64,000 nucleotides of DNA from Natrinema versiforme (lineage in GTDB: Archaea > Halobacteriota > Halobacteria > Halobacteriales > Natrialbaceae). The stretch covers positions 3,534,001-3,598,000 of the forward strand of contig NZ_CP040330.1 in the NCBI RefSeq assembly GCF_005576615.1, written 5' to 3'. The position numbers and the translations under genes are program-made. The notes under the pieces are model-generated. The model was not told where the DNA came from. It made no database searches and saw only the letters and a program-made list of their open reading frames with translations. The number at the start of each line of letters is the position of its first letter. The stretch's first letter is position 1. Of the stretch, positions 43,486 to 52,445 are shown in pieces.

Positions 43486-44139
43486 TCAGTCCACCAATTC
43501 GGCGACCATGCCGGAGACGTACTCCATCTCGTCCTCGTTGATGCCGTGGCCCATCCCCTCGTAGAGGCGCTTGGTCACGTCGGCGTTCATCGACTCGAGG
43601 ATGTCAGCCGTGTCGTGGACCCGCTCTGCGGGGATGTGCGGGTCGACATCGCTACAGCCCAGAAAGACCGGGGTGTTCTCGAGGTCGCCGGGGTACTCGT
43701 CGTCGAGGTCCTCGCCGATGAGCCCGCCGGAGAAGGCGGCGAGGCCGCCGTAGCGTCGCGGGTTTCGCGCGAGGTACTCGCTGGCGAGACAGGCGCCCTG
43801 CGAGAAGCCGACCAGCATGATTCGCTCGGTCGGGATACCGGCGTCGTTGGCCTCGGCGATCGCGTCGCTGATCGCCTGCAGGCCCGAGGAACGGCCGGGC
43901 TCGTTGCGCTCGACCGGTGCGAGAAACGAGTTCGGATACCACGTCTGGCGAGCGGCCTGCGGGGCGAGGAGGGCGACGCCGTCCCGATGGATCTCGCCGG
44001 CCATCTGGATCATCCCGCGGGCGGTCGCACCGCGGCCGTGGGTGAGCACGAGCGCCGCCTCGGCGTCCGCGAGATCGGTCCCGCCCGTGACGAGTTGCTG
44101 GTTCTGGTGGGGGCCGTCGACGCGGTCGTCGGCGCTCAT
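43486..44139 (-). CDS. Carboxylesterase/phospholipase family hydrolase
   Basis: 217 residues, alpha/beta hydrolase. Nucleophile elbow GFSQGACLA, catalytic Asp in GCSDVDPHIP and His in GMGHGIN. LTHGRGA is the oxyanion region. It is related to YodD/MhqD esterases. It overlaps the VOC gene by 4 nt and so is translated with it. Confidence 0.9.
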   Translation of the reverse strand: MSADDRVDGPHQNQQLVTGGTDLADAEAALVLTHGRGATARGMIQMAGEIHRDGVALLAPQAARQTWYPNSFLAPVERNEPGRSSGLQAISDAIAEANDAGIPTERIMLVGFSQGACLASEYLARNPRRYGGLAAFSGGLIGEDLDDEYPGDLENTPVFLGCSDVDPHIPAERVHDTADILESMNADVTKRLYEGMGHGINEDEMEYVSGMVAELVD

Positions 44140-44759
44140 TCGACACCACCGACGCCGGCGCTGGCCTCGGGAAGATCGTGTTCGACGAGTTCGATGCCGA
44201 GTGCCTCGATCGCGCCGCGGAGGTGTTCGTCCTTGGCGTATTCGGCCCCATCTGCCTCGCGGAGTTCCTGTGCCTTCGCAAGCACTTCGCCGCGTCGCTC
44301 GTCGGGGAACTCGTACTTGTCCGTCGAGAGTTCGATGACGAGGCCGTTGTTGTCCGTGGTGTAGATCGAGTGGAAGATCCCCCGATCGAAGACGTTGTAC
44401 TGGTGGCCCGCCTCCTCGAGTGCCTCCATCGTGTCCTCGTACTCGTCGGGATCGATGCTGAAACAGAGGTGGTGGACGGCACCGGTGCCGCCGCGCTGGC
44501 CGCGGCGGTTCGACGGCCGGTCGTCGCTGACGAAGAACGTCAGGATGCGCCCGTCGCCCGTATCGAAGAAGAGGTGGGTCTGCGAGGGGTCGTCGAGGTT
44601 CGGCTGGCGAAGGACCAGCGGCATCCCGAGGATATCCTGGTAGAACTCGATCGTGTCCGCCTCGTTGCTCCCCCAGATGGTGATGTGGTCGGTCCCCCTC
44701 GTGTGGACGGGGCTGTCGGGCAGTTCGGGCGTGACTGGGTTGGTGGGTTCGTTAGACAT
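44136..44759 (-). CDS. VOC-family (glyoxalase/ring-cleaving dioxygenase-like) protein
   Basis: 207 residues from the ATG at 44759. Metal ligands are visible as TDHITIW, VHHLCF and LVIELS (His, His, Glu). One VOC module pair is present, with a helical C-terminal extension of about 50 residues. Members cleave aromatic rings or act as glyoxalases. Together with the esterase and upstream flavoprotein it resembles the Bacillus mhq quinone-detoxification set, an inference from gene content. Confidence 0.85.
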   Translation of the reverse strand: MSNEPTNPVTPELPDSPVHTRGTDHITIWGSNEADTIEFYQDILGMPLVLRQPNLDDPSQTHLFFDTGDGRILTFFVSDDRPSNRRGQRGGTGAVHHLCFSIDPDEYEDTMEALEEAGHQYNVFDRGIFHSIYTTDNNGLVIELSTDKYEFPDERRGEVLAKAQELREADGAEYAKDEHLRGAIEALGIELVEHDLPEASAGVGGVE

Positions 44760-44814
44760 GGTGAATCGAATCGGTGGTGGATCAGCGCTGCTCGATCGCG
44801 GGTCGTCGCCGCGA

Positions 44815-45423
44815 TTACTCCGCGACGTGTTCGCCGAAGACGCGCTCGGCGTCCGCGGGAACGTCGAAGTCGTGGTAGTGTTCTCCCTTAATGCTCGAGA
44901 GGATGTTGAGTGCTGCGGCGGCGCCGTCGCCGACGGCGATCGCGGCCTGCCACTCCTCGGGACGGACCATCGCGCCGGTCGCGTACGCGCCCTCGACGCT
45001 GGTCTCCATCTCGACGCCGACGTCGACGGTGCCGTCCTCGGCGAGCTCACAGCCGAGGTCCTCCGCGAGTTCGCGGTTCGCACCCGTCGCGAGGACGACG
45101 AAGTCGGCCTCGTACTGGTCCTCCTCGGTCTCGACCGCGAAGCCGTCGCCGGTCTCGCTGACGCCGGTCACGGCTTCGCCCTGTCGTCGGTCGACGCCGA
45201 AGTCGTCGACCTGCTGGCGGGCCGTCGCCATGAACTCGCTGCCGCCGACCGAGCCGATGCCGAGGTAGTTGAACAGGTGGGCCTTGTGCATCCACGTCTC
45301 GTCTGTATCGAAAACGGTCGTCTCGAGCCCGTTCTTCCGGGCGAAGAGAGCCGCACTCAGTCCGGCGGGGCCGCCGCCGACAACGATCACTGACGCATCG
45401 TCCGCAGTCGCTTCGTCGCTCAT
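44815..45423 (-). CDS. FAD-binding thioredoxin-reductase-like protein, short
   Basis: 202 residues from the ATG at 45423. The dinucleotide motif is VIVVGGGPAGLSAALFARKNG, and DFVVLATGAN and GAYATGAMV are FAD-family motifs. The protein ends where the second (NADPH) domain would be expected, and no redox CxxC is present. It therefore lacks the parts needed for disulfide reduction and may use another partner or act as a quinone/flavin reductase. It lies 55 nt upstream of the VOC gene on the same strand. Confidence 0.85.
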   Translation of the reverse strand: MSDEATADDASVIVVGGGPAGLSAALFARKNGLETTVFDTDETWMHKAHLFNYLGIGSVGGSEFMATARQQVDDFGVDRRQGEAVTGVSETGDGFAVETEEDQYEADFVVLATGANRELAEDLGCELAEDGTVDVGVEMETSVEGAYATGAMVRPEEWQAAIAVGDGAAAALNILSSIKGEHYHDFDVPADAERVFGEHVAE

Positions 45424-45747
45424 GTAGTTACACGATGTTACCACAGAAGTATCAATCCAGTAGCAACCCTCGAGCAACCGGGTGACATCGATGTTAGTGG
45501 CCCTGAACGTAACGCGATCCGAGCGGACGGCTGTAGTCACGCTGTGACCGAATCGCACGACCTGCGCACGCAGGCTCAATTCATTCGCTCGGGTCGGCCC
45601 TACGATCACATCCAACGAGAGAACTGCCGGCGGGCAGCCCGGTGACCCCGACCCTCTTCGGGTGTTCGGTCGCCGACCGCCGTCCGCCAGTCACGGCCCA
45701 GTGACGGCTTGCTCGAGGGCCGTTCGCCACGCTCCAGAGAGACATCC
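45424..45747. other. Intergenic between divergent genes
   Basis: 324 nt containing the upstream regions of the flavoprotein operon (minus) and the gshA-like gene (plus). I see no coding frame with family features. Confidence 0.4.
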
Positions 45748-46857
45748 ATGAACACAAGCCTCGAGGTGGAGTACTGGGTCGTCGATATCGACGGCGATCT
45801 CGTCCCGCCCGACACACTGCTCGACGTTTCGGATCAGGTCGATCCCGAGTTCGTCGAGCCGATGCTCGAGATCAAGACAACCCCCTGCCGGTCGATGGCC
45901 GAGCTCCGCGAGGAGTTCCGCGGTCGGATCGGTCGCGTCGTCGACGCGGCACGCGAGCAAGACAAGCGACTCGTCCCGCTGGCGACGCCGCTGTACGCCT
46001 CGCCCGACGACATCCCCTACCGCGAGAAGGAGAGCACCGACCTCCAGCGGCGGATCGTCGGGCCGGCCTTCGACGACGCCCGCGTCTGTGCCGGGACGCA
46101 TATCCACTTCGAACAGTCGAACGTCGCCGACCAACTCAACGCCCTGACCGCGATCGATCCGGCCTTCTCGCTGGTCACCAGCGCCGCCCACCACCGCGGC
46201 GAACGCATCCTCGAGTGCGCCCGTCCGTACCTCTACCGGCGCTCGTGTTACGCGGCCTGTCCCGAACAGGGCCAGCTTCAGCCCTACGTCGACAGCGTCG
46301 CCGAGTGGGAGCAGCGACTCGAGCACGATTTCGACTCGTTTCGCGAGCGCGCGCTCGAGCGCGGCGTCGCCCCGGGGACTGTCGAAGACGAGTTCAGTCC
46401 CTACGAGGCGGCGTGGAACCCGGTCCGGCTGCGAGAGGCGATGCCGACGGTCGAGTGGCGCTCGCCCGACGCGGCCCTGCCGGGTCAGGTGCTCCAACTC
46501 GCAGCAGCGGTCCGTTCGATCGTCACCCGCGCGGACGACTGCGGGACGGTCATCGGCGGGTCGGACTCACCCAGTCGGTCGGACGCGATCATCGATTCGA
46601 ACGCGGCCGGCGAACCGCTCTCCCTCCCCGACTTCGAGACCGTCGAGACGATCACCGACGCGGCCATCCGCGACGGGCTCGAGAACCCCGCGGTTCGAAA
46701 CTACCTGCGCGGACTCGGCGTTACGCCCGCGGAGTACGATCCGCTCGTCGACCGCATGCCTGACGATCGGCTCTCCGAGCGGCGCGCGAAGCAGTTGCGA
46801 CTTCGGGCTGCCGATCAGCTCGAGGCCGACCTCGAGCAGCGCCGCGTCCGGGCCTGA
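45748..46857 (+). CDS. gshA: Glutamate-cysteine ligase family protein (YbdK/GshA-like)
   Basis: 369 residues from the ATG at 45748. MNTSLEVEYWVVD carries the family ExE motif; GTHIHFEQ and VEWRSPDAA are further active-site motifs of the GCS2/YbdK family. Haloarchaea accumulate gamma-glutamylcysteine rather than glutathione, made by such an enzyme. The gene symbol is given on that basis. Upstream in-frame codons to 45709 give a basic extension and are not used. Confidence 0.8.
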   Translation: MNTSLEVEYWVVDIDGDLVPPDTLLDVSDQVDPEFVEPMLEIKTTPCRSMAELREEFRGRIGRVVDAAREQDKRLVPLATPLYASPDDIPYREKESTDLQRRIVGPAFDDARVCAGTHIHFEQSNVADQLNALTAIDPAFSLVTSAAHHRGERILECARPYLYRRSCYAACPEQGQLQPYVDSVAEWEQRLEHDFDSFRERALERGVAPGTVEDEFSPYEAAWNPVRLREAMPTVEWRSPDAALPGQVLQLAAAVRSIVTRADDCGTVIGGSDSPSRSDAIIDSNAAGEPLSLPDFETVETITDAAIRDGLENPAVRNYLRGLGVTPAEYDPLVDRMPDDRLSERRAKQLRLRAADQLEADLEQRRVRA

Positions 46858-46954
46858 CGATCAGCGACGAGAGTCCCAGATTTCTGTGGTGAAATAGCGG
46901 TCAGCTCATCGAAGCTAGTCCAGAGCGACGCCGACGCGGAGAGCCCCCGCTCGG

Positions 46955-48154
46955 TCAGCGATTCGACGGGACCTCGCGGTCCGATCGCAGCCGCTCGAGC
47001 CACCGGTCGCCAGTCCGCAGCGCCATCGGAACCTCGTCGCCGAACGAACACCGCGTCGGCTCGGTCTCGCAAGGGTTGCCCATCGCGACCTCGACCGTCG
47101 GCGACCCGCCCTCGAACACCGCCGCGCTCGCGGTCGTGAGCTGGCCGAAGGCGTAGTCGTCCGTTTCCGGTTCCGGATGCCGGCAGATCGACTTATCGCC
47201 CGGCCCGTTCGCGTGATCCGCCGCGAACCGCCAGAGGGACTCGCGATCGATCTCGTCGCCGCCGTCCGCGAGCAACTCCATCGCTCGCCGCCGCCGGCGG
47301 CGCGAACTCTCGGTCTCGGCCGACCGCGACTGCACGAAGTGGTTCGTCCGGGTGACGGCGTCCCCGTCGTCGACCGCGATCCGCTCCTCGAGGGGGTTTA
47401 CCTCGAGCAAGACGGCATCGGTTTCGTCGGCCAAAAACAGCGTCTGGGCCATCAGCTGTCGCGTCGGGATCGACTCGAGCAGCGTCCGGGCGTCCGCGAC
47501 GGTGGCACACTCCTCGAGTACCCGTCGGATAACCGTGCCGTTTCGGTACTGGTCCTCGAGTTCGATATCGTCCCGGTTCGCATCGATATAGGTGTTCGCC
47601 GCGACCAGCCCCCGATCGTTGACGCCCTTGTAGAGCATGACCGTGCCGCAGGTGTCGACCGTGAGAAAGCCGTAGTAGTCGTCGATCGGCGGCTGTTCGA
47701 CGATCGATTTGGGCCGGGCACCCCGCCCCGCGATATCGCGGTTCTTGAGCACGAGCGAGCCGTCCCGGCCGGTCCGCGGCGGCGACACGAGCGCGTTCGT
47801 ACACCCGCGGGAGGGATCGGCGGCCGGCTCGTCGGCCAGTTCGTCACAGAGGTCGCTGTACGCGAGGGCGTAGACCTCGTAGACGGCCGGATCGATGTCG
47901 AGGGTCTCGGCCATCGCCTCGTAGGCTCGCAAATGCCGGTCCGGGAGGCTCTCTCGGCTCCGCCGCGCATAATCGAGCAGCGGCTCGAGGTCGACATCGG
48001 CGTCGGCGATCAATGACTCGAGTTCGGCGACGGCCCACTCGATGGCCTCACGTTCGGTTTCGGCGCGCCGGCGCGCCTGCTCGACGTACGTGTCCGGTTC
48101 GGCCGTCGCGTCGGGGCCGGTGTAGACGGTCGACTCGAGGTCCGTGTCCTCCAT
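46955..48154 (-). CDS. C45-family acyltransferase/peptidase-like protein
   Basis: 399 residues. The Ntn-hydrolase nucleophile is expected at Cys in SRGCTNALVSPP, where the Gly-Cys bond would be cleaved during maturation. LVLKNRDI and YYGFLTVDTCGTVMLYKGVNDRGL are C45 family motifs. Relatives include isopenicillin N acyltransferase and acid ceramidase-like amidases. The substrate is unknown. No signal peptide is seen. The first about 100 residues would be the released propeptide. Confidence 0.85.
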   Translation of the reverse strand: MEDTDLESTVYTGPDATAEPDTYVEQARRRAETEREAIEWAVAELESLIADADVDLEPLLDYARRSRESLPDRHLRAYEAMAETLDIDPAVYEVYALAYSDLCDELADEPAADPSRGCTNALVSPPRTGRDGSLVLKNRDIAGRGARPKSIVEQPPIDDYYGFLTVDTCGTVMLYKGVNDRGLVAANTYIDANRDDIELEDQYRNGTVIRRVLEECATVADARTLLESIPTRQLMAQTLFLADETDAVLLEVNPLEERIAVDDGDAVTRTNHFVQSRSAETESSRRRRRRAMELLADGGDEIDRESLWRFAADHANGPGDKSICRHPEPETDDYAFGQLTTASAAVFEGGSPTVEVAMGNPCETEPTRCSFGDEVPMALRTGDRWLERLRSDREVPSNR

Positions 48155-48810
48155 ACGGGCAAAAGGAGGTGCAACGGGTTGTATCGCCGGCCTGAATGTG
48201 TCGTCCGGTGGTCAATGGCGAGGGGTTCGTTAGAGGGGGTGTGGATCGCTCGAGGCGATAGCCGTCGCTTCCGGGTAACTGTCGGGTACGGAAAGGGTGT
48301 ACACGTCGGCAGCAGGGATGGTGATCGTCGCGTGGCGATGATCCGTGTCCCCCATATCCCCTGTGATGCCATCGGTCGGCTCTGCCGACATTCTATTTAA
48401 CGTTAGTGGCCGACATTAGTGTATCGGATACTCTTAAAATAGTAACAAATATAGGAAGGATACGTTGCTTCGAATGAGCAGTATCAATAAGGCCACTGTG
48501 TAGATAGGAAGACGATACGGCCTATGATATAGATGACAGAAATACGAGTGAAAGAGTGATTAACTCACAAGCGGCCGGAATTGGGCTGCCTTACACTATA
48601 TTATTTTATTTTTCGACTTATTTTATTGAGGATATATAGACGCTAAAACACGATTATAATCCCGATCTACATAATTAGACAGTGTCATCAATCCACTCAC
48701 GGGAAAATCAGTCCATCTAATCCAGACTCAATTTTTATGTGACAAACTTATATTGTTTTGGTTTCTTTATAATTATACAAGTAGAAACATTCATATAATA
48801 ATAACTTATA
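48155..48810. other. AT-rich intergenic DNA
   Basis: 656 nt. Normal composition to about 48380, then clearly A+T-rich. The boundary near 48400-48420 is the likely left edge of the accessory region. No coding frame is supported. The promoter of the following Tat gene should lie within the last 60 nt, which contain TTTATAATTATAC. Confidence 0.45.
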
Positions 48811-49809
48811 ATGGGAAGTATGCCACATGAACTTGGCAATAGCCGTCGGAAGTTGCTAGGAGTAATCGGATCAGCAGGTGCGATACTAACAGCAGGTTCT
48901 GGGAGAGTACTGGCAGCTGATACTGGAGAAAAACATCCAGAAGTTGATGTTACGATCTATAATGAAACGGTCCGGGAAATTGCATCACATACTGATGGAT
49001 TTGATAGTGTACCCGGAGTGGATAAACATCTAACGCAAAATCGAGTGGCTTTCATTTCTCCATATGGAGAAGGTACACTCAACCTATTTGTTGCCGAGGG
49101 AATTCAATCATCCACAGATAAAGCAGATAAAGTTTACCGCATTACAGATTCACCGAAGGCGGGAGTATATGATCCAAAATGGTATAATGAAGACCATCTG
49201 TTGTTCCAAAAGAATCTAACACGATATTCACTTAAAATACCACAATCATATGTTGTAAATGATGAAAAGGTATTAGAAGAGAATGTTGTGGAGAGGAACG
49301 AGATTACAGCAGATTTCTCCCTCGGAAGTCTACCCAAAGTACCCACCTCACTCCCATTTAATATCTGTGTTCCATTTGGGAGGTCAAAATGGTGTGTGCA
49401 AGCTGAAGATCTCGCTGTTGGTAAACCGAGGGAGTGTAATCAAGGAAAGACCCCTCCACTTGCTTCGTCAACGGTTCATCTTCAACAAGAAAAACTCAGT
49501 CTGGATGGATGGAGTCTTGAAACAGATATGGATATATGGGCTGGTGTTGAAGAAGATGGTAAGACGGTTTGGGTTGGTGCTCCAGATGGAGAATGTGCTA
49601 GGTATGATGTAGATCCACCAAATCCTGGTGCGAGTATTGATGATGTCATTGATTCACTTGATGACATTGAGGTAGATCTACAAGAATGGATCGAGAAACA
49701 CGGGGGGCCAAATAAGGGAACAGCGTCAAATTCTTTCCTTGCTCTTCTCCTTCTAGTCGTGGTGGCTATTATTTTCGTAGTAGAGATTCTATCGGGGACT
49801 GCAGGATAA
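48811..49809 (+). CDS. Tat-exported, C-terminally membrane-anchored protein of unknown function
   Basis: 332 residues, low in GC compared with neighbours. A twin-arginine signal (SRRKLLGVIGSAGAILTAG) is followed by a mature domain of about 260 residues with five cysteines spread through its second half (ICVPFG, WCVQAE, ECNQGK and ECARYD among them). A single hydrophobic helix (FLALLLLVVVAIIFVVEIL) at the end would anchor it, outside facing. No domain is recognised. A small multi-pass membrane protein is encoded 40 nt downstream, and the pair is A+T-rich, so both were probably acquired together. A toxin-immunity type of arrangement is possible but unproven. Confidence 0.75.
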   Translation: MGSMPHELGNSRRKLLGVIGSAGAILTAGSGRVLAADTGEKHPEVDVTIYNETVREIASHTDGFDSVPGVDKHLTQNRVAFISPYGEGTLNLFVAEGIQSSTDKADKVYRITDSPKAGVYDPKWYNEDHLLFQKNLTRYSLKIPQSYVVNDEKVLEENVVERNEITADFSLGSLPKVPTSLPFNICVPFGRSKWCVQAEDLAVGKPRECNQGKTPPLASSTVHLQQEKLSLDGWSLETDMDIWAGVEEDGKTVWVGAPDGECARYDVDPPNPGASIDDVIDSLDDIEVDLQEWIEKHGGPNKGTASNSFLALLLLVVVAIIFVVEILSGTAG

Positions 49810-49849
49810 TATCATAAGATTAATATTATTAGATTAATCTTGAGTAGAT

Positions 49850-50164
49850 ATGGGCATAACTGATAAGATACGCATTCCTCATGTATTTGGGTCTCTGATT
49901 ATTTTACTAGGTGTTATCTCCGTCTATGATAATACATTTCCTATATCTTTCAAGATCATTATTTTATCTCTTATCCTATCTTCGATATTGATTTCAATTA
50001 AGGGGGCGGAAGAATACCAATTTCAGCTGGCAATTAGCGTCCCAATCCTTATTTCAGGTGGATTAATAATATACAATGGAACACTACCATACATATATGG
50101 TATTATTACAGTCATAATTGGTGTATCTTCATCAATTCTATTTAAGCTAGCTTCATCAGAATAG
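49850..50164 (+). CDS. Small multi-pass membrane protein, accessory
   Basis: 104 residues with three to four hydrophobic helices (VFGSLIILLGVISVY, KIIILSLILSSILISI, AISVPILISGGLIIYN and YIYGIITVIIGVSSSILF). Strongly A+T-rich, like the preceding gene. No family recognised. Its place behind an exported protein would suit an immunity or export partner; this is inference. Confidence 0.65.
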   Translation: MGITDKIRIPHVFGSLIILLGVISVYDNTFPISFKIIILSLILSSILISIKGAEEYQFQLAISVPILISGGLIIYNGTLPYIYGIITVIIGVSSSILFKLASSE

Positions 50165-50296
50165 CTTATCCGATATTTTAAAATATATAAAATAGGACAA
50201 AATTCCTCGTTCGAGGAGGCAATGAGCCGAATCTCTGCTTGTAATCTGACACAGTCAATCAGTCCACCCAACATATTGTTGAGGGTGTGACACACA

Positions 50297-50309
50297 GGCA
50301 CGATGGGAT
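50297..50309. repeat. Putative attachment site, distal copy
   Basis: 13-bp exact copy of the tRNA-Arg 3' end sequence (57643-57655), next to the integrase 3' end. It marks the outer end of the element. Confidence 0.65.
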
Positions 50310-50355
50310 CGGAGCACCTCGGGATTCGCGACGTTAGTAGTGGCAATCATGGGAA

Positions 50356-51408
50356 TTACAGGTCGGGGAGGTAATCGCTACGCTGTTCAGCCTGTTCGCG
50401 GTCCGACCGGCGGTCATAGTGCCGATCGAGAATATCCTCGCTCGCGTTGAGGCGATCTTTGACGACTCGTCGAGGAACGTCCTCGCGTCGGTAGAAGGTC
50501 ACCCGGCCGCTTCGGAGATCGTGCGGCGACCGCGACGACGGGCACTTGCTCGCGTGATCGAGATGGGTCGCGTCGCAGGTCTCGACATCCCGGTCGTGCG
50601 GGCACGCTTCACCGCGCCAGCAGGGACGGGTAACGCGGTACAGAGTCGTCCGGAACGTGTTGCTGGCCGGACGACCGTACTCGGTCGTGAGAAGCGGCTC
50701 ACGGCCGTGATCGTCGGTCACATCGTGACGGTGGTACTCGATATAGTCCTCGAGGTAGCTGGCCGTCTTTTCGCTAATCCGGTTCCAGCGCGTCCCCTTA
50801 TCCTGATTCTTGAGCGGCGTCCCGGTGTCGGGACGGTGAACGAATTGCACTGCGGGACCAGTCACCCGCGGGTGGCTTCCGTCGAGATCGAGATCACGGA
50901 GATCGAGTCCACGGACGGCACCGGTTCGAGCGCCGGTCCGCCACAGCAGGAGAACGATGATGTGATCGCGAGACGCGGGCTGTGCGTGTTCGAGGTAGTC
51001 GAGGATCTCGATTGCCCGTTCGGGCTTCAGAGTCGTTTCCGATACGTCCTCGCCGTTTTTCATCGTCGGCAACGTGACCTGCTCGTACAATTCCGCGGGG
51101 ACGGCATCGATGTTCGCCGCGAATCGCAGGAATCGACGTAACGACGCGAGTTGACCCTTGAGCGTGACCAGCTTGATCGGACCGCGACCGTCGCCTTTCC
51201 CCTCGCGACGCCACGTCCGGTACTTGTACAAATCCCGCCCGGAGAGGGTTGTTAGATCCGCTATGTCGTTCTCATCGCAGAACTGAATGAACGCCTCGAG
51301 TCGGTATCGCTCGCTCTCACGAGTCGAATCCGCGTGCTCGTCGCGCATCGCATCGTGATACATTTCGACCGCTTCGTGCGGCGGAATGGGCTCGAGGTCG
51401 TCACTCAT
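50356..51408 (-). CDS. Tyrosine recombinase/integrase
   Basis: 350 residues from the ATG at 51408. An N-terminal SAM-like domain (about residues 10-105) is followed by the catalytic domain with R in TGARTGAVRGL (about 160), H-x-x-R in SPHDLRSGR (about 296-299) and the tyrosine in DRHYDRRSDRE (about 331). A cysteine/histidine-rich insertion (CWRGEACPHDRDVETC) lies between them. It would catalyse integration at the tRNA-Arg 3' end. It is transcribed toward the adjacent att copy. An upstream 53-residue gene overlaps its start. Confidence 0.95.
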   Translation of the reverse strand: MSDDLEPIPPHEAVEMYHDAMRDEHADSTRESERYRLEAFIQFCDENDIADLTTLSGRDLYKYRTWRREGKGDGRGPIKLVTLKGQLASLRRFLRFAANIDAVPAELYEQVTLPTMKNGEDVSETTLKPERAIEILDYLEHAQPASRDHIIVLLLWRTGARTGAVRGLDLRDLDLDGSHPRVTGPAVQFVHRPDTGTPLKNQDKGTRWNRISEKTASYLEDYIEYHRHDVTDDHGREPLLTTEYGRPASNTFRTTLYRVTRPCWRGEACPHDRDVETCDATHLDHASKCPSSRSPHDLRSGRVTFYRREDVPRRVVKDRLNASEDILDRHYDRRSDREQAEQRSDYLPDL

Positions 51409-51562
51409 CGCGATCGCCCCACGTCGTGCCACCATCAGCTACGAGCCGCTGATCAGAAACAGTCGATACGTCGGTCGTGTCGGGACTTTCAAGGCCCCGT
51501 AAATTGCCATCATACATGGCTTGCGTACCACAGTTACGCGAGCCGCGCGGACCCGGTGTCAT
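51401..51562 (-). CDS. Small ORF coupled to integrase
   Basis: 53 residues, MTPGPRGSRNCGTQAMYDGN and onward, with an acidic tail. Its stop overlaps the integrase start by 8 nt, which favours coupled translation. The frame continues upstream as CPLGPFRKCG, so a longer form starting at another codon might complete a zinc-knuckle. No family recognised with confidence. Confidence 0.45.
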   Translation of the reverse strand: MTPGPRGSRNCGTQAMYDGNLRGLESPDTTDVSTVSDQRLVADGGTTWGDRDE

Positions 51563-51672
51563 CAGCACCGGCCCGCATTTTCTGAACGGACCCAACGGAC
51601 AGTCGGGCCCACGTGGAACTCGCGTTACCCGACCAATCTCGAGTCCACTGTAATAAATTCTCTCACTAGTCG

Positions 51673-51688
51673 TTGAGCTATATCTCAA
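51673..51688. promoter_or_regulatory. Candidate operator between integrase and repressor
   Basis: Near-palindrome TTGAGCTATATCTCAA in the intergenic region between divergent integrase-side and PhiH1-repressor-like genes. A dimeric winged-helix repressor would bind such a site. Confidence 0.4.
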
Positions 51689-51751
51689 TTTACATTGTCT
51701 TTGCAATAGCGTATCGATAGGCGTATTGAGCCGTTTTAATAGAACGAGATT

Positions 51752-52018
51752 ATGCGCAATCCTGGCGATTGGATGCAGATGCCCACCGATGAGAGAATTC
51801 TCGAAGCGTTGCAATCGTCGGGAATGATCCTGTCGCCAGCGGTGATTGCAAAGAATATCGATCGAAGCCGAGAGGAAGTCACTCGCCGACTGACTGTTCT
51901 CGTCGAATATGGTTTTGTCACTCGAGTCGAGCGCGGGTATTATGAGATTGCCGAGCCCGGTGCGCAATATCTCGCCGGAGAACTCGATGCGAGTGAGATT
52001 GATCCGATCGAGGACTAA
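51752..52018 (+). CDS. PhiH1-repressor-like winged-helix protein
   Basis: 88 residues, MRNPGDWMQMPTDERILEAL and onward. The helix-turn-helix (SPAVIAKNIDRSREEVTRRL) and wing (GFVTRVERGYYEI) match the haloarchaeal phage PhiH1 repressor family. It is probably the regulator that keeps the integrative element quiet, acting on the divergent integrase promoter. The gene is opposite in orientation to the integrase, with the candidate operator between them. Confidence 0.85.
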   Translation: MRNPGDWMQMPTDERILEALQSSGMILSPAVIAKNIDRSREEVTRRLTVLVEYGFVTRVERGYYEIAEPGAQYLAGELDASEIDPIED

Positions 52019-52445
52019 GCTCGTCAGATTTCGATTCTCCTTACGACCGCCCCGTCGGAGCAGCGGCTCAAGCCAGCGGGAGCTCTCGTTAACGGATTGA
52101 ACAGCCTCAAGTTCCGGACTCAACCGCCATTCACTCGGTTTCGACTGGCCTGTTCGAACAGACATGGTCGAGTGAAAGTCGCAGATATAGATAAGACCAG
52201 AGCGGAGATGAACGGAAAACATCCGAAAACCGTTCTGAGGGGAGATAATAGCCGGTACAGTGTCTCTATTCCGGTGAGCGGAAAACGGATAGAATGAACG
52301 GAAAACTCAGAAGTCGGGGACGGCGTAGACTTTTCTTTTTCGTTCCCGCTCAGTCCGCTTACAGTGGTCTCAATTCCGATATCGGATAATTATCACTTCT
52401 GATATTGTCCAGAAGCTAGAAGTTAAGCTAAGGCTAGATCTAGCT
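52019..52445. repeat. Intergenic DNA with three TGARCGGAAAAC repeats
   Basis: 427 nt between the repressor and lipoprotein genes; no coding frame is supported. Twelve-base direct repeats TGAACGGAAAAC (52209-52220), TGAGCGGAAAAC (52275-52286) and TGAACGGAAAAC (52295-52306) lie within 100 bp. A related ACGGAAAAC occurs upstream of the DUF7563 operon. They may be operator or iteron sites. Confidence 0.5.

Noticed and set aside
48811-49809. Halocin C8-type precursor
   Set aside because: A Tat signal and cysteines are present, but there are only five cysteines spread over a larger domain and a C-terminal membrane anchor. The compact Cys-rich C-terminal peptide of halocin C8 is missing.
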